A stretch of DNA of 60,061 bases from assembly GCA_016783605.1 (NCBI GenBank), contig JADHWG010000004.1, forward strand, positions 1 to 60,061, written 5' to 3'. Below the pieces are notes generated by a model. That model searched no databases. It had not been told where the DNA came from and was given only the letters and a program-made list of their open reading frames with translations. Shown piece by piece: positions 46,294 to 56,421 of this stretch (its first letter is position 1; each line of letters starts with the position of its first letter). The DNA is from Candidatus Omnitrophota bacterium (GTDB taxonomy: Bacteria; Omnitrophota; Gorgyraeia; Tantalellales; Tantalellaceae). The position numbers were made by a program, and so were the translations under genes.

Positions 46294-47253
46294 ATGAGTA
46301 TGACAAGAGCAAAAAAAGTGTTGATGAATGAAAGTAAAGCGATCGCGCGGTTGGCCGAAAGATTGGATAACGAGTTTGAAAAAATAATCAAGTTTTTGGT
46401 TAAAACAAAAGGGCGAATTATCGTCACGGGTATGGGAAAGCCCGGGTTTATCGCTCAAAAAGTTTCCGCGACACTTTCTTCGACCGGGACTCCGTCACTT
46501 TATCTTCATCCGGCCGAAGCTTTACATGGAGATCTTGGACGGGTTATCTCCGGAGACGTGGTTATCGCGTTTTCGAATAGCGGCGAGACTGAAGAAATTG
46601 TAAGGCTTATTCCCATTTTAAAAAAGATCGGCGCGGTGCTTATTTCCGTGACGGGTAATAAAAAATCAACACTCGCCGCGAACAGTGATTATGTTATTGA
46701 CAGTTCCGTACAAAAAGAAGCTTGCCCTATGGGGTTGGCTCCGACGACCTCAACGACCGCAATGCTGGCTTTGGGGGACGCTTTGGCGATAGCGCTTCTT
46801 GAGAAAAAAAATATTCAGCCGAAAGATTTTGCTCTGTATCATCCGGGAGGGCTTTTGGGGAAAAGACTGCTTCTTAAGGTAGGGGATATTATGAGGGGCA
46901 AATCAAAAACGCCGATAGTGACCAAAAACACGAAAGTGCGGGATGTGCTTTTAAAGATCACGAAAATGCGTGCGGGATCTGCCAGTGTCGTTAATGATGA
47001 GGGTAAATTGATAGGGATTTTCACCGATGGTGATCTGCGCCGCCATTTTGAAGACGGGCAGGATCTATTGAATTCCAAAGTCGGGAATATTATGACGAAA
47101 TCTCCCGTTACGATCACGCAGGATCAGTTAGCCGCCGAAGCTTTTAAAATTCTTACCGCGAAAAAAATTGATGAAATTCCCGTAGTTGACGGTCAAAAAA
47201 GACCTGTTGGTATTTTGGATGTTCAAGACGTTTTGGAATCGGGATTGGTTTAG
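46294..47253 (+). CDS. kdsD: Arabinose-5-phosphate isomerase (SIS + CBS)
   Basis: VTGMGKPGFIAQKVSATLSSTGTPSLYLHPAEALHGDLGRV; two CBS domains. Confidence 0.94.
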   Translation: MSMTRAKKVLMNESKAIARLAERLDNEFEKIIKFLVKTKGRIIVTGMGKPGFIAQKVSATLSSTGTPSLYLHPAEALHGDLGRVISGDVVIAFSNSGETEEIVRLIPILKKIGAVLISVTGNKKSTLAANSDYVIDSSVQKEACPMGLAPTTSTTAMLALGDALAIALLEKKNIQPKDFALYHPGGLLGKRLLLKVGDIMRGKSKTPIVTKNTKVRDVLLKITKMRAGSASVVNDEGKLIGIFTDGDLRRHFEDGQDLLNSKVGNIMTKSPVTITQDQLAAEAFKILTAKKIDEIPVVDGQKRPVGILDVQDVLESGLV

Positions 47254-47277
47254 TGTACGCGGACTCGCCTTTCTAAT

Positions 47278-47402
47278 TGTCATCCCCGCCTTTCTAATTG
47301 TCATTCCCGCGAAAGCGGGAATCTATTAGGATTGAGATTCCCGCTTTCGCGGGAATGACAAGGGGAAGGCGGGAATGACAACTGGAGAAGCGGGAATGAC
47401 AG
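47278..47402. repeat. Cluster of dRS3-like GTCATTCCCGCnnnGCGGGAATnn repeats
   Basis: Several inverted ATTCCCGC...GCGGGAAT units; also at 37570-37610, 40045-40165 and 53220-53430. Confidence 0.85.
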
Positions 47403-47432
47403 ATCGCGCGTTTTACGTTTTGAATTTTAACA

Positions 47433-47987
47433 GTGGGAGTAATGCTTATGCTGAATAAATATTCGCCGGATGTAGTAGAGAAGGCAAAAAAAATAAAATT
47501 GGTCATATTTGATGTTGACGGCGTTCTGACCGACGGCAGGATCATTTGCGATAATTATGGTAATGAGATAAAAAATTTTGACGTGAATGACGGATTCGGC
47601 ATAACTCTTCTTAAGCGTGCCGGGATGAAGTGTGTGATCCTTACGGCGGCCGGCTCGCCGCTTGTTATCAGGCGCGCGAAAGTTCTTAACATTGATAAAG
47701 TTTATCAGAAGTGTCACTATAAGATAGAGGCGTATAAAAAACTGAAGAAAAAATTTAAAGTAAATGACGAAGAAATTTGTTTTATCGGTGATGATCTGAT
47801 TGATATACCGCTATTAAAGAGAGTGGGACTGGCCATATGCCCGCGAAACGCGATGCATGAGGTGAAAGATTTTGCTCATTATGTGTCTGAAAAAAACGGC
47901 GGACGCGGCGCGGTTAGAGAAATTTGCGATCTTATATTGAAAGCCGGAGGAGTCTGGGAAAAGGTAACGTCTCGTTATTTTGAGTGA
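47433..47987 (+). CDS. kdsC: 3-deoxy-D-manno-octulosonate 8-phosphate phosphatase
   Basis: IKLVIFDVDGVLTDGRIICDNYGNEIKNFDVNDGFGI; FIGDDLIDIPLLKRVGLAICPRNA. Confidence 0.93.
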   Translation: MGVMLMLNKYSPDVVEKAKKIKLVIFDVDGVLTDGRIICDNYGNEIKNFDVNDGFGITLLKRAGMKCVILTAAGSPLVIRRAKVLNIDKVYQKCHYKIEAYKKLKKKFKVNDEEICFIGDDLIDIPLLKRVGLAICPRNAMHEVKDFAHYVSEKNGGRGAVREICDLILKAGGVWEKVTSRYFE

Positions 47988-48152
47988 TCGTTACAGGAAA
48001 TAGCCGCTACAGGTCGCACCCTTCTGAGAACCTCGTAGGGGCACGGCATGCCGTGCCCTCATGGGATTGGTGATTTGTGTGACTAAAGGGCACGGCATGC
48101 CGTGCCCCTACGAGGTTGTTTTGGGTTGAGGGAGGGAATAACGGGGGAAGTT

Positions 48153-48527
48153 ATGTACGAAGTTAAAGTTAAATCAAAATTCAGCAGTGCTCATTATTTG
48201 CGGGGGTATAAGGGCAAGTGTGAAGAATTGCATGGGCATAATTGGCATGTTGAGGTGGTCTCTTGCGCCGGAGAACTCAATGATATCGGTATGGTTGTTG
48301 ATTTCGGTGAGTTGAAGAAAGAACTTAACGAAATTTTGCGGTGTCTTGACCATAAACATTTGAATGAGTTGGAATATTTTAAAACAGTGAATCCGACGTC
48401 GGAAAATATTGCGAAGTATTTGTATGACAACTTGACGGGAAAGATCCCCGAAATAAAAATCAGTACGGTTACGGTCTGGGAAACGGATTCTTCCGCGGCA
48501 ATATATGTACCCGGTCCGTATTCGTAA
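48153..48527 (+). CDS. queD: 6-carboxytetrahydropterin synthase
   Basis: SSAHYLRGYKGKCEELHGHNWHVEV; DLDHKHLNEL-like CLDHKHLNEL; NPTSENIAKYLYDNL. Confidence 0.93.
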   Translation: MYEVKVKSKFSSAHYLRGYKGKCEELHGHNWHVEVVSCAGELNDIGMVVDFGELKKELNEILRCLDHKHLNELEYFKTVNPTSENIAKYLYDNLTGKIPEIKISTVTVWETDSSAAIYVPGPYS

Positions 48528-48640
48528 AATATCAACGCGGGCACATGCAATGTGCCCCTACGGGGAATTTTATTTGGGCGCCAATCGTAGGGCACATTGC
48601 ATGTGCCCGGATGTTCGTCGGCGGGATTTCGAGAGGCATT

Positions 48641-49312
48641 ATGAAAAAGGCTGTGGTTTTATTGTCGGGGGGAGTGGATTCGGCGGTTACTCTTTTTATG
48701 GCGATGAGAGAGTATGAGTGTACGGCGCTCGTCTTTGATTACGGACAGAAGGCGCGAGGAGAGTTGATCTCCGCTCAGGAGCTGGCTCGGGCGGCGGGAG
48801 TTCGGATAAGTTTGATCAAGATAGATCTTCCGCGTTGGGGATGCGCTCTTTTGGATAGCGAAGTGGAAATTCCGAAGGGCGAGGATGTGAGCGCGGATGG
48901 AAAAGTGCCGGAGACGTACGTTCCGGCGAGAAACATGATCTTTTTAAGTTTTGCCGTTTCGTTGGCGGAAACCGAAGGCGCTCGGGCTGTTTTTATCGGC
49001 GCGCATCAGCTTGATTATTCAAATTATCCGGATTGCAGGACTGAGTTTTTTGAAAGTTTCAATAATATGATAAAAGTCGGGACAAAGGCGGCCGCCGGCT
49101 CCCAGCCGATTCGGATAATAACACCTGTTATTGATATGACCAAAAAGGAGATCGTCGAACAAGGCGCGCGTCTCGGTGTTCCATTCGAATATACCTGGTC
49201 TTGTTATGACGGAGAGAAAACCCCTTGCGGAGAATGCGAATCATGTTTGTTTCGAGTGGCCGCGTTCAAAGAAGCCGGAGTGAAAGATCCGGCATTAAAG
49301 AATAGAGACTGA
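48641..49312 (+). CDS. queC: 7-cyano-7-deazaguanine synthase
   Basis: VLLSGGVDSAVTLFMA; YVPARNMIFLSFA; TWSCYDGEKTPCGECESC. Confidence 0.94.
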   Translation: MKKAVVLLSGGVDSAVTLFMAMREYECTALVFDYGQKARGELISAQELARAAGVRISLIKIDLPRWGCALLDSEVEIPKGEDVSADGKVPETYVPARNMIFLSFAVSLAETEGARAVFIGAHQLDYSNYPDCRTEFFESFNNMIKVGTKAAAGSQPIRIITPVIDMTKKEIVEQGARLGVPFEYTWSCYDGEKTPCGECESCLFRVAAFKEAGVKDPALKNRD

Positions 49313-49314
49313 TC

Positions 49315-50001
49315 ATGCAGGCGAAAATTTCAGAGATGTTTTTATCTTATCAGGGAGAAGGGCCGTTTTTGGGAAGTAGGCAATTGTTTATTCGTTTTTA
49401 TGGGTGTAACTTAAATTGCACGTATTGCGATACGATCCTGGAAAGTTATAAATCTTTTTCAAAAGAGGCGCTTTTGGGAAAGATACTGGATTTTGAAGAC
49501 AATTACAACGAACTTACGCTTACCGGCGGAGAGCCTCTTTTGTCCGGAACTTTTTTGTCAGAGTTTTTACCGTTATACGTGAAGCATCAAAAAAAACCTG
49601 TTTATTTGGAAACCAACGGTATTTTGGCAAAGGAAATGAAAAAGATCGTTAAGTATGTCGACATTATCGCCATGGATATTAAACTGCCGTCATCTACCGG
49701 CATGGCGGATGAGGTATGGAAAGGGCATAAAGAATTTATTGATATAGCGAAGGAGAAAGAGCTTATTGTGAAGACGGTTATTACGGACTCAACAACAATT
49801 GATGATGTAAAAAAAATGAGTTCGATAGTAAACGATGCGGATAAAGAATTTATTGTGGTTTTGCAGCCGGTGACCCCGTATAACAACGCGAAAGTTCCTG
49901 ACGAAGAAATGCTCTCTTTGTTCAAGAGGTTTATCATTAAGGAAACGGGTAAGGAAACGATCATTTTGGGGCAAAGCCATAAGTGTTTGGGGATCAGGTA
50001 G
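49315..50001 (+). CDS. queE: 7-carboxy-7-deazaguanine synthase (radical SAM)
   Basis: SYQGEGPFLGSRQLFIRFYGCNLNCTYCDT; LTGGEPLL. Confidence 0.93.
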   Translation: MQAKISEMFLSYQGEGPFLGSRQLFIRFYGCNLNCTYCDTILESYKSFSKEALLGKILDFEDNYNELTLTGGEPLLSGTFLSEFLPLYVKHQKKPVYLETNGILAKEMKKIVKYVDIIAMDIKLPSSTGMADEVWKGHKEFIDIAKEKELIVKTVITDSTTIDDVKKMSSIVNDADKEFIVVLQPVTPYNNAKVPDEEMLSLFKRFIIKETGKETIILGQSHKCLGIR

Positions 50002-50077
50002 CGCAAGGTAAACAGCTTCGTAAGGGCACGGCATGCCGTGCCCCTACGAAGCTGTTAGCGGGGAGTTGCGGAGGAAC

Positions 50078-50470
50078 ATGAGAAAAACTTATAAAAAATT
50101 GCAGGAAAATGTTCGCAAGATTAAGTTTCCCAAGATAGATGTCTGGGAAAACAAATATCAGGATAAAAAGTATCTCGTAAAGTTCAGTACGTCCGAGTTT
50201 ACGTGCATTTGTCCAAAGACATCTCTTCCGGATTTCGCGACGATCTTTGTGGAATATGTCCCGAGAAAAAATTGTATAGAGCTTAAGTCTTTTAAAGAAT
50301 ATTTGGTCGCGTATCGTGGATATGGAATATTTCACGAACATGTGACTAATCGTATTTTGGAAGACATAACGAAAAGTTGTAAACCTTATTATGCGAAAGT
50401 TCGCGGTGAGTTCAATATTCGTGGCGGAATAGCCACAACGGTTGAAGCGGAATATAAAGATGAAAATTAA
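50078..50470 (+). CDS. queF: NADPH-dependent 7-cyano-7-deazaguanine reductase
   Basis: FTCICPKTSLPDFATIFVEYVPRKNCIELKSFKEYLVAYRGYGIFHEHVTNRILED. Confidence 0.94.
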   Translation: MRKTYKKLQENVRKIKFPKIDVWENKYQDKKYLVKFSTSEFTCICPKTSLPDFATIFVEYVPRKNCIELKSFKEYLVAYRGYGIFHEHVTNRILEDITKSCKPYYAKVRGEFNIRGGIATTVEAEYKDEN

Positions 50471-51359
50471 AACTCGAAGATATCATATTTATTATTGGGC
50501 AAAGTTTTTATTGAGGATCGGGAGTTTAATTCCTTTAAGAGTGAGTCTTCCGATCGCTTCTTTTATAGGCAAAGTGGCTTTTCGAATCTTGCCGAAATAT
50601 CGACAAATCGCCATAGACAATTTGAATATGGTTTATAGCGATGACCGTGCCGGAAACGTAAAAATAGCTGAAAATGTTTTTTCCAATCTTGCAAAGAACG
50701 GCGCGGAGTGGGTTAAACTTTCGGTTATGGATCCTAAGGAATTTGATAAAGTTGTCACTGCTACCGAGGGGCTTGAACGGCTTGATAAGGTTCTTGCCGC
50801 CGGGCGCGGGGCGGTTGTGCTCGGGTTTCATTTCGGGAATTGGGAAATGCTGGGTTTCGCGCTTAGAAGCCGCGGATATCCGGGGGTTTTGGTTGCCCGC
50901 AGGATATATTTTCATAAATATGATAAATTCGTTAATCGTCTTCGAAAGAAGTTTGACGCAAAAGTGATCTATAGAGAAGAGTCGCCGAAAAGAATGCTGC
51001 GTGAATTAAAATCGGGAGGAATATTGGGGATTCTTGCCGATCAGGATATCGATAGTGTTGGCGGCACTTTTGTTGATTTTTTCTCGAAGAAAGCGTATAC
51101 ACCGCAGGCGCCGGTAAAGATAGCGATGGCCGCGAAAACACAGATCGTTCCGATCTTTATTGTTCGAAAGAAAGATAATACGCATAAATTGGTGGTCGAA
51201 GACGTGATCGATGTCGCCGGATGCGAGAATACGGAAGAAAATGTGACTCGTTTTACGCAAAGTTGGACAAGTCTTTTGGAAAAATATGTCAGGAAATATC
51301 CGGAACAATGGGTGTGGATGCATCGGCGCTGGAAAACCGTTTCTTCCGAAAAAAAGTAA
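50460..51359 (+). CDS. Lipid A biosynthesis acyltransferase family (LpxL/HtrB-like)
   Basis: GFHFGNWEMLGFALRSRG, LADQDIDSVGGTFVDFF, QWVWMHRRWKT. Confidence 0.88.
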   Translation: MKIKTRRYHIYYWAKFLLRIGSLIPLRVSLPIASFIGKVAFRILPKYRQIAIDNLNMVYSDDRAGNVKIAENVFSNLAKNGAEWVKLSVMDPKEFDKVVTATEGLERLDKVLAAGRGAVVLGFHFGNWEMLGFALRSRGYPGVLVARRIYFHKYDKFVNRLRKKFDAKVIYREESPKRMLRELKSGGILGILADQDIDSVGGTFVDFFSKKAYTPQAPVKIAMAAKTQIVPIFIVRKKDNTHKLVVEDVIDVAGCENTEENVTRFTQSWTSLLEKYVRKYPEQWVWMHRRWKTVSSEKK

Positions 51360-51390
51360 AAAAAAACCGGTTTACGGAAAGAGGGGATCT

Positions 51391-52287
51391 GTGGTAAGAG
51401 GTATTATAAGATGGTTGATATTCGCGATCATTATTGCGGTTATTACGGGAGTGGTTTTAAAACGGTGGAATGAGAAGCCCGAGGGGCATTCTAAAACGGC
51501 AAGTTTGAATAAACCGTCCGCCGGTGAGGAAATAGAACAGACGGTTAGGGCTTTTTCGATAGACGGTCGAAGTTCCGGAGGAGCGGATAAATGGAACCTT
51601 ACGGGAGAATCCGCGGAAATAAAAGAAGACGAAATACATCTCTATAATCTCATAGCGAATGTGTATGGAGAAAAAGCGGCGGGGGAGATCACTTCCGATA
51701 AAGGAATATATCGAAAATCGGACGGAGAAGTGGAGTTGTTGGGAAACGTAGAGGTGGTTTCGGACGATGGGACTACGCTTGAAACCGACCGTGCCGTTTG
51801 GTCACAGTTGAAAAAGGAAGTGGAGACTGACAGTCTTGTTCGTATTACCCGAGAGGGGATGACCGCTGTCGGAACGGGAGGAATCGCCAATTCCGACAAA
51901 AAAATTGCCATACTTAAAAAGGACGTAACCGTCACTATGGAACCGGCAACAGTGGTTGATTGCGACGGGATCTTAGAGGTTGACTATGATAACAATACCG
52001 CTGTCTTTTTCGATAACGTGCGGATAAAGGATAAAGAGGGGATGCTTTTCGCGGATAAGCTTACGATATTTTTTGATCCGGAAACACAAGAAGTTGTTAG
52101 AGGAGAAGCGGAAGGGAATGTGAAAATAAAAAAAGGAAAAAGCTATACAATGAGCGAGAAAGCCGTTTTTACCGAAAGCACGAAACACGCGGAACTTTTG
52201 GGCCGTCCGAGAGTTGTTATCGATCCTGAAGAGTTGGCGGAGCTTGAAAAACAGGAAAACAGTGAGTTTGATACGGAAAAGTTTTAA
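51391..52287 (+). CDS. LPS export protein, LptC-like + LptA/OstA-like fusion
   Basis: N-terminal TM, LptC-like beta segment, then repeated OstA-like strands (DGILEVDYDNNTAVFFDNVRIKDKEGMLFADKLTIFFD); directly before lptB. Confidence 0.75.
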   Translation: MVRGIIRWLIFAIIIAVITGVVLKRWNEKPEGHSKTASLNKPSAGEEIEQTVRAFSIDGRSSGGADKWNLTGESAEIKEDEIHLYNLIANVYGEKAAGEITSDKGIYRKSDGEVELLGNVEVVSDDGTTLETDRAVWSQLKKEVETDSLVRITREGMTAVGTGGIANSDKKIAILKKDVTVTMEPATVVDCDGILEVDYDNNTAVFFDNVRIKDKEGMLFADKLTIFFDPETQEVVRGEAEGNVKIKKGKSYTMSEKAVFTESTKHAELLGRPRVVIDPEELAELEKQENSEFDTEKF

Positions 52288-52313
52288 TACCGGATTAAAA
52301 GATAGGGGAGAAG

Positions 52314-53036
52314 ATGCATCTATTGGAAACCAGGGATCTGGTCAAAAGATATGGCGGAAGAGATGTTGTCAAAGGTATGAGCATTAATGTTCATAGAGGT
52401 GAAGTTGTCGGATTGTTGGGTCCGAACGGCGCCGGGAAGACGACGACGTTCTATATGGTTACCGGTATTATCGCTCCGGATTCCGGACGCATTATTTTTG
52501 ATAAGAAAGACATTACGAAACTGCCGATATGTCAGAGGGCGCGTTCAGGTATAGGGTATCTTTCGCAGGAACCGTCTATTTTTCGAAAACTTACGGTCGA
52601 AGAAAACATTATGGCGATCATGGAAACTCTTGGGTTCCCGAGAAGGGAAAGAGTGAGACAGTTAGATAATTTGCTGAATCAGCTGAAAATCGCGCATTTG
52701 CGCAAAAGTAAGGCCTATACATTGTCAGGTGGAGAAAGACGCCGGCTTGAAATAACACGAACATTGGTTACCAACCCAATGTTCATATTGCTGGATGAAC
52801 CTTTTAGCGGAATAGACCCTATCGCGGTTTTTGATTGTCAGGAGGTTATAAGAGAGCTAAAAGAGATGGGACTGGGAATTCTGCTCACGGATCATAATGT
52901 TAGAGAAACGCTTACCATTACCGACAGGTCCTATATAATGTATGAAGGTCAAATACTGATCTCCGGATCGCAGGAAAAACTAATAAACGATCCGAAAGCG
53001 AGAGAGATATACCTGGGAGAGAGGTTTAGCATGTGA
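52314..53036 (+). CDS. lptB: LPS export ABC transporter ATP-binding protein
   Basis: GLLGPNGAGKTTTFYMVTGII, YLSQEPSIFRKLTVEENI, LSGGERRRLEITRTL, LLDEPFSGIDP. Confidence 0.95.
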   Translation: MHLLETRDLVKRYGGRDVVKGMSINVHRGEVVGLLGPNGAGKTTTFYMVTGIIAPDSGRIIFDKKDITKLPICQRARSGIGYLSQEPSIFRKLTVEENIMAIMETLGFPRRERVRQLDNLLNQLKIAHLRKSKAYTLSGGERRRLEITRTLVTNPMFILLDEPFSGIDPIAVFDCQEVIRELKEMGLGILLTDHNVRETLTITDRSYIMYEGQILISGSQEKLINDPKAREIYLGERFSM

Positions 53037-53232
53037 ATGAGACTTGCCTTTCCCGCTTCGCAAAGCGAAGCGGGAAAGGCATAGCCGAATTCATCCCCGC
53101 AAGCTCTAAGCGGGGATCTAGTGCCGAGTGCCCTTGCAGTTTGAGTTCAAAACACCCTACGAGGTTGCAATGACAGCGTCACGCTTATGTTTATTGGTTT
53201 TTGTTATTTTTGTATTGTAGATTCCCGCGTTC

Positions 53233-53410
53233 CAGACTGTGTCAAAAGTGGAATTTTGCAGTTTCTTTTTAAAATTTACTCCACTTTATGCTATAGATCC
53301 CCGCGTTCCCGGCAAAGCCGGACAAGCGCGAGGATGACAATTTTTTTCAGTCGTTTTTGTGGAAGTGACTCTCCACTTTAGAAAGTGCCGCCGACTTTTG
53401 ACGCAGTCTG
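53233..53410. mobile_element. 178-bp MITE-like element nested in a dRS3-like repeat, 3-bp TSD TTC
   Basis: Ends CAGACTGTGTCAAAAGTGG / revcomp CAGACTGCGTCAAAAGTCGG; flanked gattcccgcgTTC ... TTCgcgggaatgac. Confidence 0.8.
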
Positions 53411-53571
53411 TTCGCGGGAATGACAAAAAGGGCGCGGGAATGGCAAGGAGGGGTGTCGCTAACTTTAATATCTATTGAAAATGGCAACGCTTAGTGGTAT
53501 ATTATTGTTTTTTTGGACGAGGCGGGATGTAGAGGGAAGTTCTTTTTGAGTATATGGAAAAGGGGTTCGAT

Positions 53572-54114
53572 ATGGATATTATTCTTACCGGTAGAAATTT
53601 TGGTCTGGATGAAAGTTTGAAAGAATATCTCATCAAGAAAATAAACAGACTGGGCAAGACTTATGAAGGGATTTATCGATGTGAAGTCATTCTGGAAGAA
53701 GAAAAGCTAAGAAAAAACGCGGAAATCATCCTGCATCTCAAACGAAACAAGCTGGTGGTGAAAGAAAGTTCCGATGATATTTATGGGTCGATCGATGCCG
53801 CGGTTCACAAATTAAAAACACAACTTAGGAAACTTCACGGAAAAATGTCTTCTAAAAGGCGTTCTGTTGGTGTTTTGGATAAGATGGTTTCAGGTTTTAC
53901 TGATCCTGAAAATAACGTCTCCGAAGATGAAAAAGGGCAAATTATTCAAATGAACGTTTTTGCGGATAAACCGATGCTTCCGGAAGAAGCGAAACTTGAA
54001 TTGAAACTTATGGATAAAAGTTTCATTATGTTCAAGAATGCCTCCACGGGTGAAGCGAATGTGTTATACAAGAGAAGTGACGGAAATCACGGGTTGATAG
54101 AACCTGATTTCTAA
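53572..54114 (+). CDS. hpf: Ribosome hibernation promoting factor (long form)
   Basis: MDIILTGRNFGLDESLKEYLIKKINRLGK; C-term MLPEEAKLELKLMDKSFIMFKNASTGEANVLYKRSDGNHGLIEP. Confidence 0.93.
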   Translation: MDIILTGRNFGLDESLKEYLIKKINRLGKTYEGIYRCEVILEEEKLRKNAEIILHLKRNKLVVKESSDDIYGSIDAAVHKLKTQLRKLHGKMSSKRRSVGVLDKMVSGFTDPENNVSEDEKGQIIQMNVFADKPMLPEEAKLELKLMDKSFIMFKNASTGEANVLYKRSDGNHGLIEPDF

Positions 54115-54169
54115 AAATGATGAGTTTAAAACAGAAAAATCCAAACGGATAGGGAAAAGGCGAAATAAA

Positions 54170-55441
54170 ATGAAAAGTAAAGTGAAAAAATTAGAAGGAA
54201 CAGCTAAGCAGTTTGATGTTGAAATGCCGAAAAACGCGGTGGATGAAACATTTAAAGAAGTGCTTGCGGATATACAGAAAAGCGCAACCCTTCCCGGGTT
54301 TAGAAAAGGTAAAGTTCCATTGGATATGGTACAAAAAAAATATGCCGACGACGCTGATAGCGAATTAAAACGTAGATTAATTCCCCGGGCGTATCAAGCG
54401 GCTTTAAAGACGCACGATGTGACCCCGGTCGGTTATCCGGAAGTTTGGGATGTGAATGTTTCTGAAAAGGGTCTCGCGTTCAAAGCGAAAGTGGACGCGT
54501 ATCCCAAGATTGATCTGGGTAGATACACGGCGCTCGCAGTCAATATTTCAAAGATCAGCGTTACGGATAAAGAGGTTGATGAAGTGATGGAGCGTTTCCG
54601 GAACCTGCAGGCGGATTTTACGGATACTGAAGGACCTCTCAAGAAGGGTGACTTCGCGATAGCGAATGTTGAAACTTTTGCCGATGGAAAAGCGATATCC
54701 AAGGAACGTGAAAATATGTGGATAGAAGTTTCCAAAGAAGCGTCTCTTCTCGGAATGGGCGAAAAACTGGAAGGCGCGAAAAAAGGTGATAAAAAGGAAA
54801 TAAAGGTGACGCTTCCGGAGAAATATCCGGACGAGAAATATGCCGGAAAAGAGGCATTGTTTAAGGTTGAGATCAAAGAAACCAAACAGAAAAAATTGCC
54901 TGAACTTAATGACGAGTTCGCGGTTAGAATAGGTTCGGCTACGATGCCAGACGCGCGGGAAGAAGTTAAAAAGCAATTGTTGGAGAGAAAAGAGGCGGAT
55001 CTCAAGGTCTCCATGAAAAATCAGATAATGGAGCAGTTATTAAAAAAACACAAATTCGATCTGCCGGTTTCGATGGTGCATCGGCAGTTAAAAGTTTTAT
55101 TGGAACGGGCGGAAGAAGAGCTTAAGTCGAAAGGTGTGGACGAAAAAGTGATAGAGGAGCATAAGGAAAAGCTCAAAAAAAGTCTAACAGTGGAAGCTGA
55201 GAATAAGGTAAAACTGTATTTCATTTTGGATAAAATAGCCGGGATCGAAAAGATCAGCGTGTCCGTCGAAGACGTTGATAACTGGATCAAGGTTCTGGCA
55301 GGGTCGTATCAAAAACCGTTCGAAGAAGTGAAAAAATATTACCAGGAACATGATCTCCTCGGCGGTCTGCAGGAACAGCTCAGAGAAGAAAAAACTTTGG
55401 ATTTTATTTTGGAAAAAGCGGAAACTATTTCAAAGAAGTAG
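54170..55441 (+). CDS. tig: Trigger factor
   Basis: N-term PGFRKGKVPLDMVQKKY; PPIase-like domain; followed by clpP. Confidence 0.93.
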   Translation: MKSKVKKLEGTAKQFDVEMPKNAVDETFKEVLADIQKSATLPGFRKGKVPLDMVQKKYADDADSELKRRLIPRAYQAALKTHDVTPVGYPEVWDVNVSEKGLAFKAKVDAYPKIDLGRYTALAVNISKISVTDKEVDEVMERFRNLQADFTDTEGPLKKGDFAIANVETFADGKAISKERENMWIEVSKEASLLGMGEKLEGAKKGDKKEIKVTLPEKYPDEKYAGKEALFKVEIKETKQKKLPELNDEFAVRIGSATMPDAREEVKKQLLERKEADLKVSMKNQIMEQLLKKHKFDLPVSMVHRQLKVLLERAEEELKSKGVDEKVIEEHKEKLKKSLTVEAENKVKLYFILDKIAGIEKISVSVEDVDNWIKVLAGSYQKPFEEVKKYYQEHDLLGGLQEQLREEKTLDFILEKAETISKK

Positions 55442-55504
55442 AGGCGAGGCTTGCCTGTTCCTATATGGGCGTCTATCCCCTACAACTAAAAGGAGGGAAC
55501 ACTT

Positions 55505-56098
55505 ATGAGCATAATACCTATGGTGATCGAAAAAGAAGGAAGACTGGAGAGGGCGTATGATATTTATTCGCGTCTTTTGAAAGATCGTATTATTTTCATA
55601 GGTTCTCCCATAGACGATAATGTGGCGAATATTGTTGTGGCGGAACTTTTATATTTGCAGATGGAAGATCCCGATAAGGATATCAATGTCTATATCAATA
55701 CTCCCGGAGGAAGTGTTACGAGCGGATTATCCATTTATGATACAATGCAGTTTGTTAAACCGGACGTCAATACATATTGTTTGGGCCAGGCTTCCAGTAT
55801 GGGCGCGGTTCTTCTTGCCGCCGGGACAAAAGGAAAACGTCACGCGCTTCCGTATTCGAGAATAATGGTTCACCAGCCTTGGGGTGGAGTTCAAGGCGCG
55901 GCGGCCGATATACACATTCAGGCGAAAGAAATACTCAGGTTAAGAGATATGTTGGAAGGGATCCTTGTAAAACATACCGGTCAAACTTCCGAACGTATAA
56001 AAGCGGATACGGACAGAGACTTTTTTATGAGCGCGGAAGAGGCGCAAGAATACGGTATTGTGGATAATGTCGTTACAAAAATTTCTCGGAAGAAATAA
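55505..56098 (+). CDS. clpP: ATP-dependent Clp protease proteolytic subunit
   Basis: [58 protein letters not shown]. Confidence 0.97.
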   Translation: MSIIPMVIEKEGRLERAYDIYSRLLKDRIIFIGSPIDDNVANIVVAELLYLQMEDPDKDINVYINTPGGSVTSGLSIYDTMQFVKPDVNTYCLGQASSMGAVLLAAGTKGKRHALPYSRIMVHQPWGGVQGAAADIHIQAKEILRLRDMLEGILVKHTGQTSERIKADTDRDFFMSAEEAQEYGIVDNVVTKISRKK

Positions 56099-56321
56099 AA
56101 TTATAGAAATCCCCCCTAACCCCCCTTTAAAAAAAGGGGGGGGAATGGTCATTTAATATAGCGTAGGGGCGGGCCTTGCGTCCGCGGGGATGACAATGTT
56201 TTTAATTCTACCTACTCTGGTGGAATTGATGGTCAAACGTAGGGTGTGCATTGTCACAATTTAGGTAACCGTCTATAATTGGACCAACATATAATGGTTA
56301 TCAATGATGATGGGGATAAAA

Positions 56322-56341
56322 GGGCCGGGCAGGCCCGGCCC
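56322..56341. repeat. Palindrome GGGCCGGGC-AG-GCCCGGCCC
   Basis: Direct reading; GGACAAGGC-CT-GCCTTGTCC follows at 56378-56397. Confidence 0.85.
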
Positions 56342-56421
56342 CTACGATTTGTTGGGCATGTTTTATATTATTCGTAGGGACAAGGCCTGCCTTGTCCGAT
56401 TAAGTGAAGAGGAGACAAACA

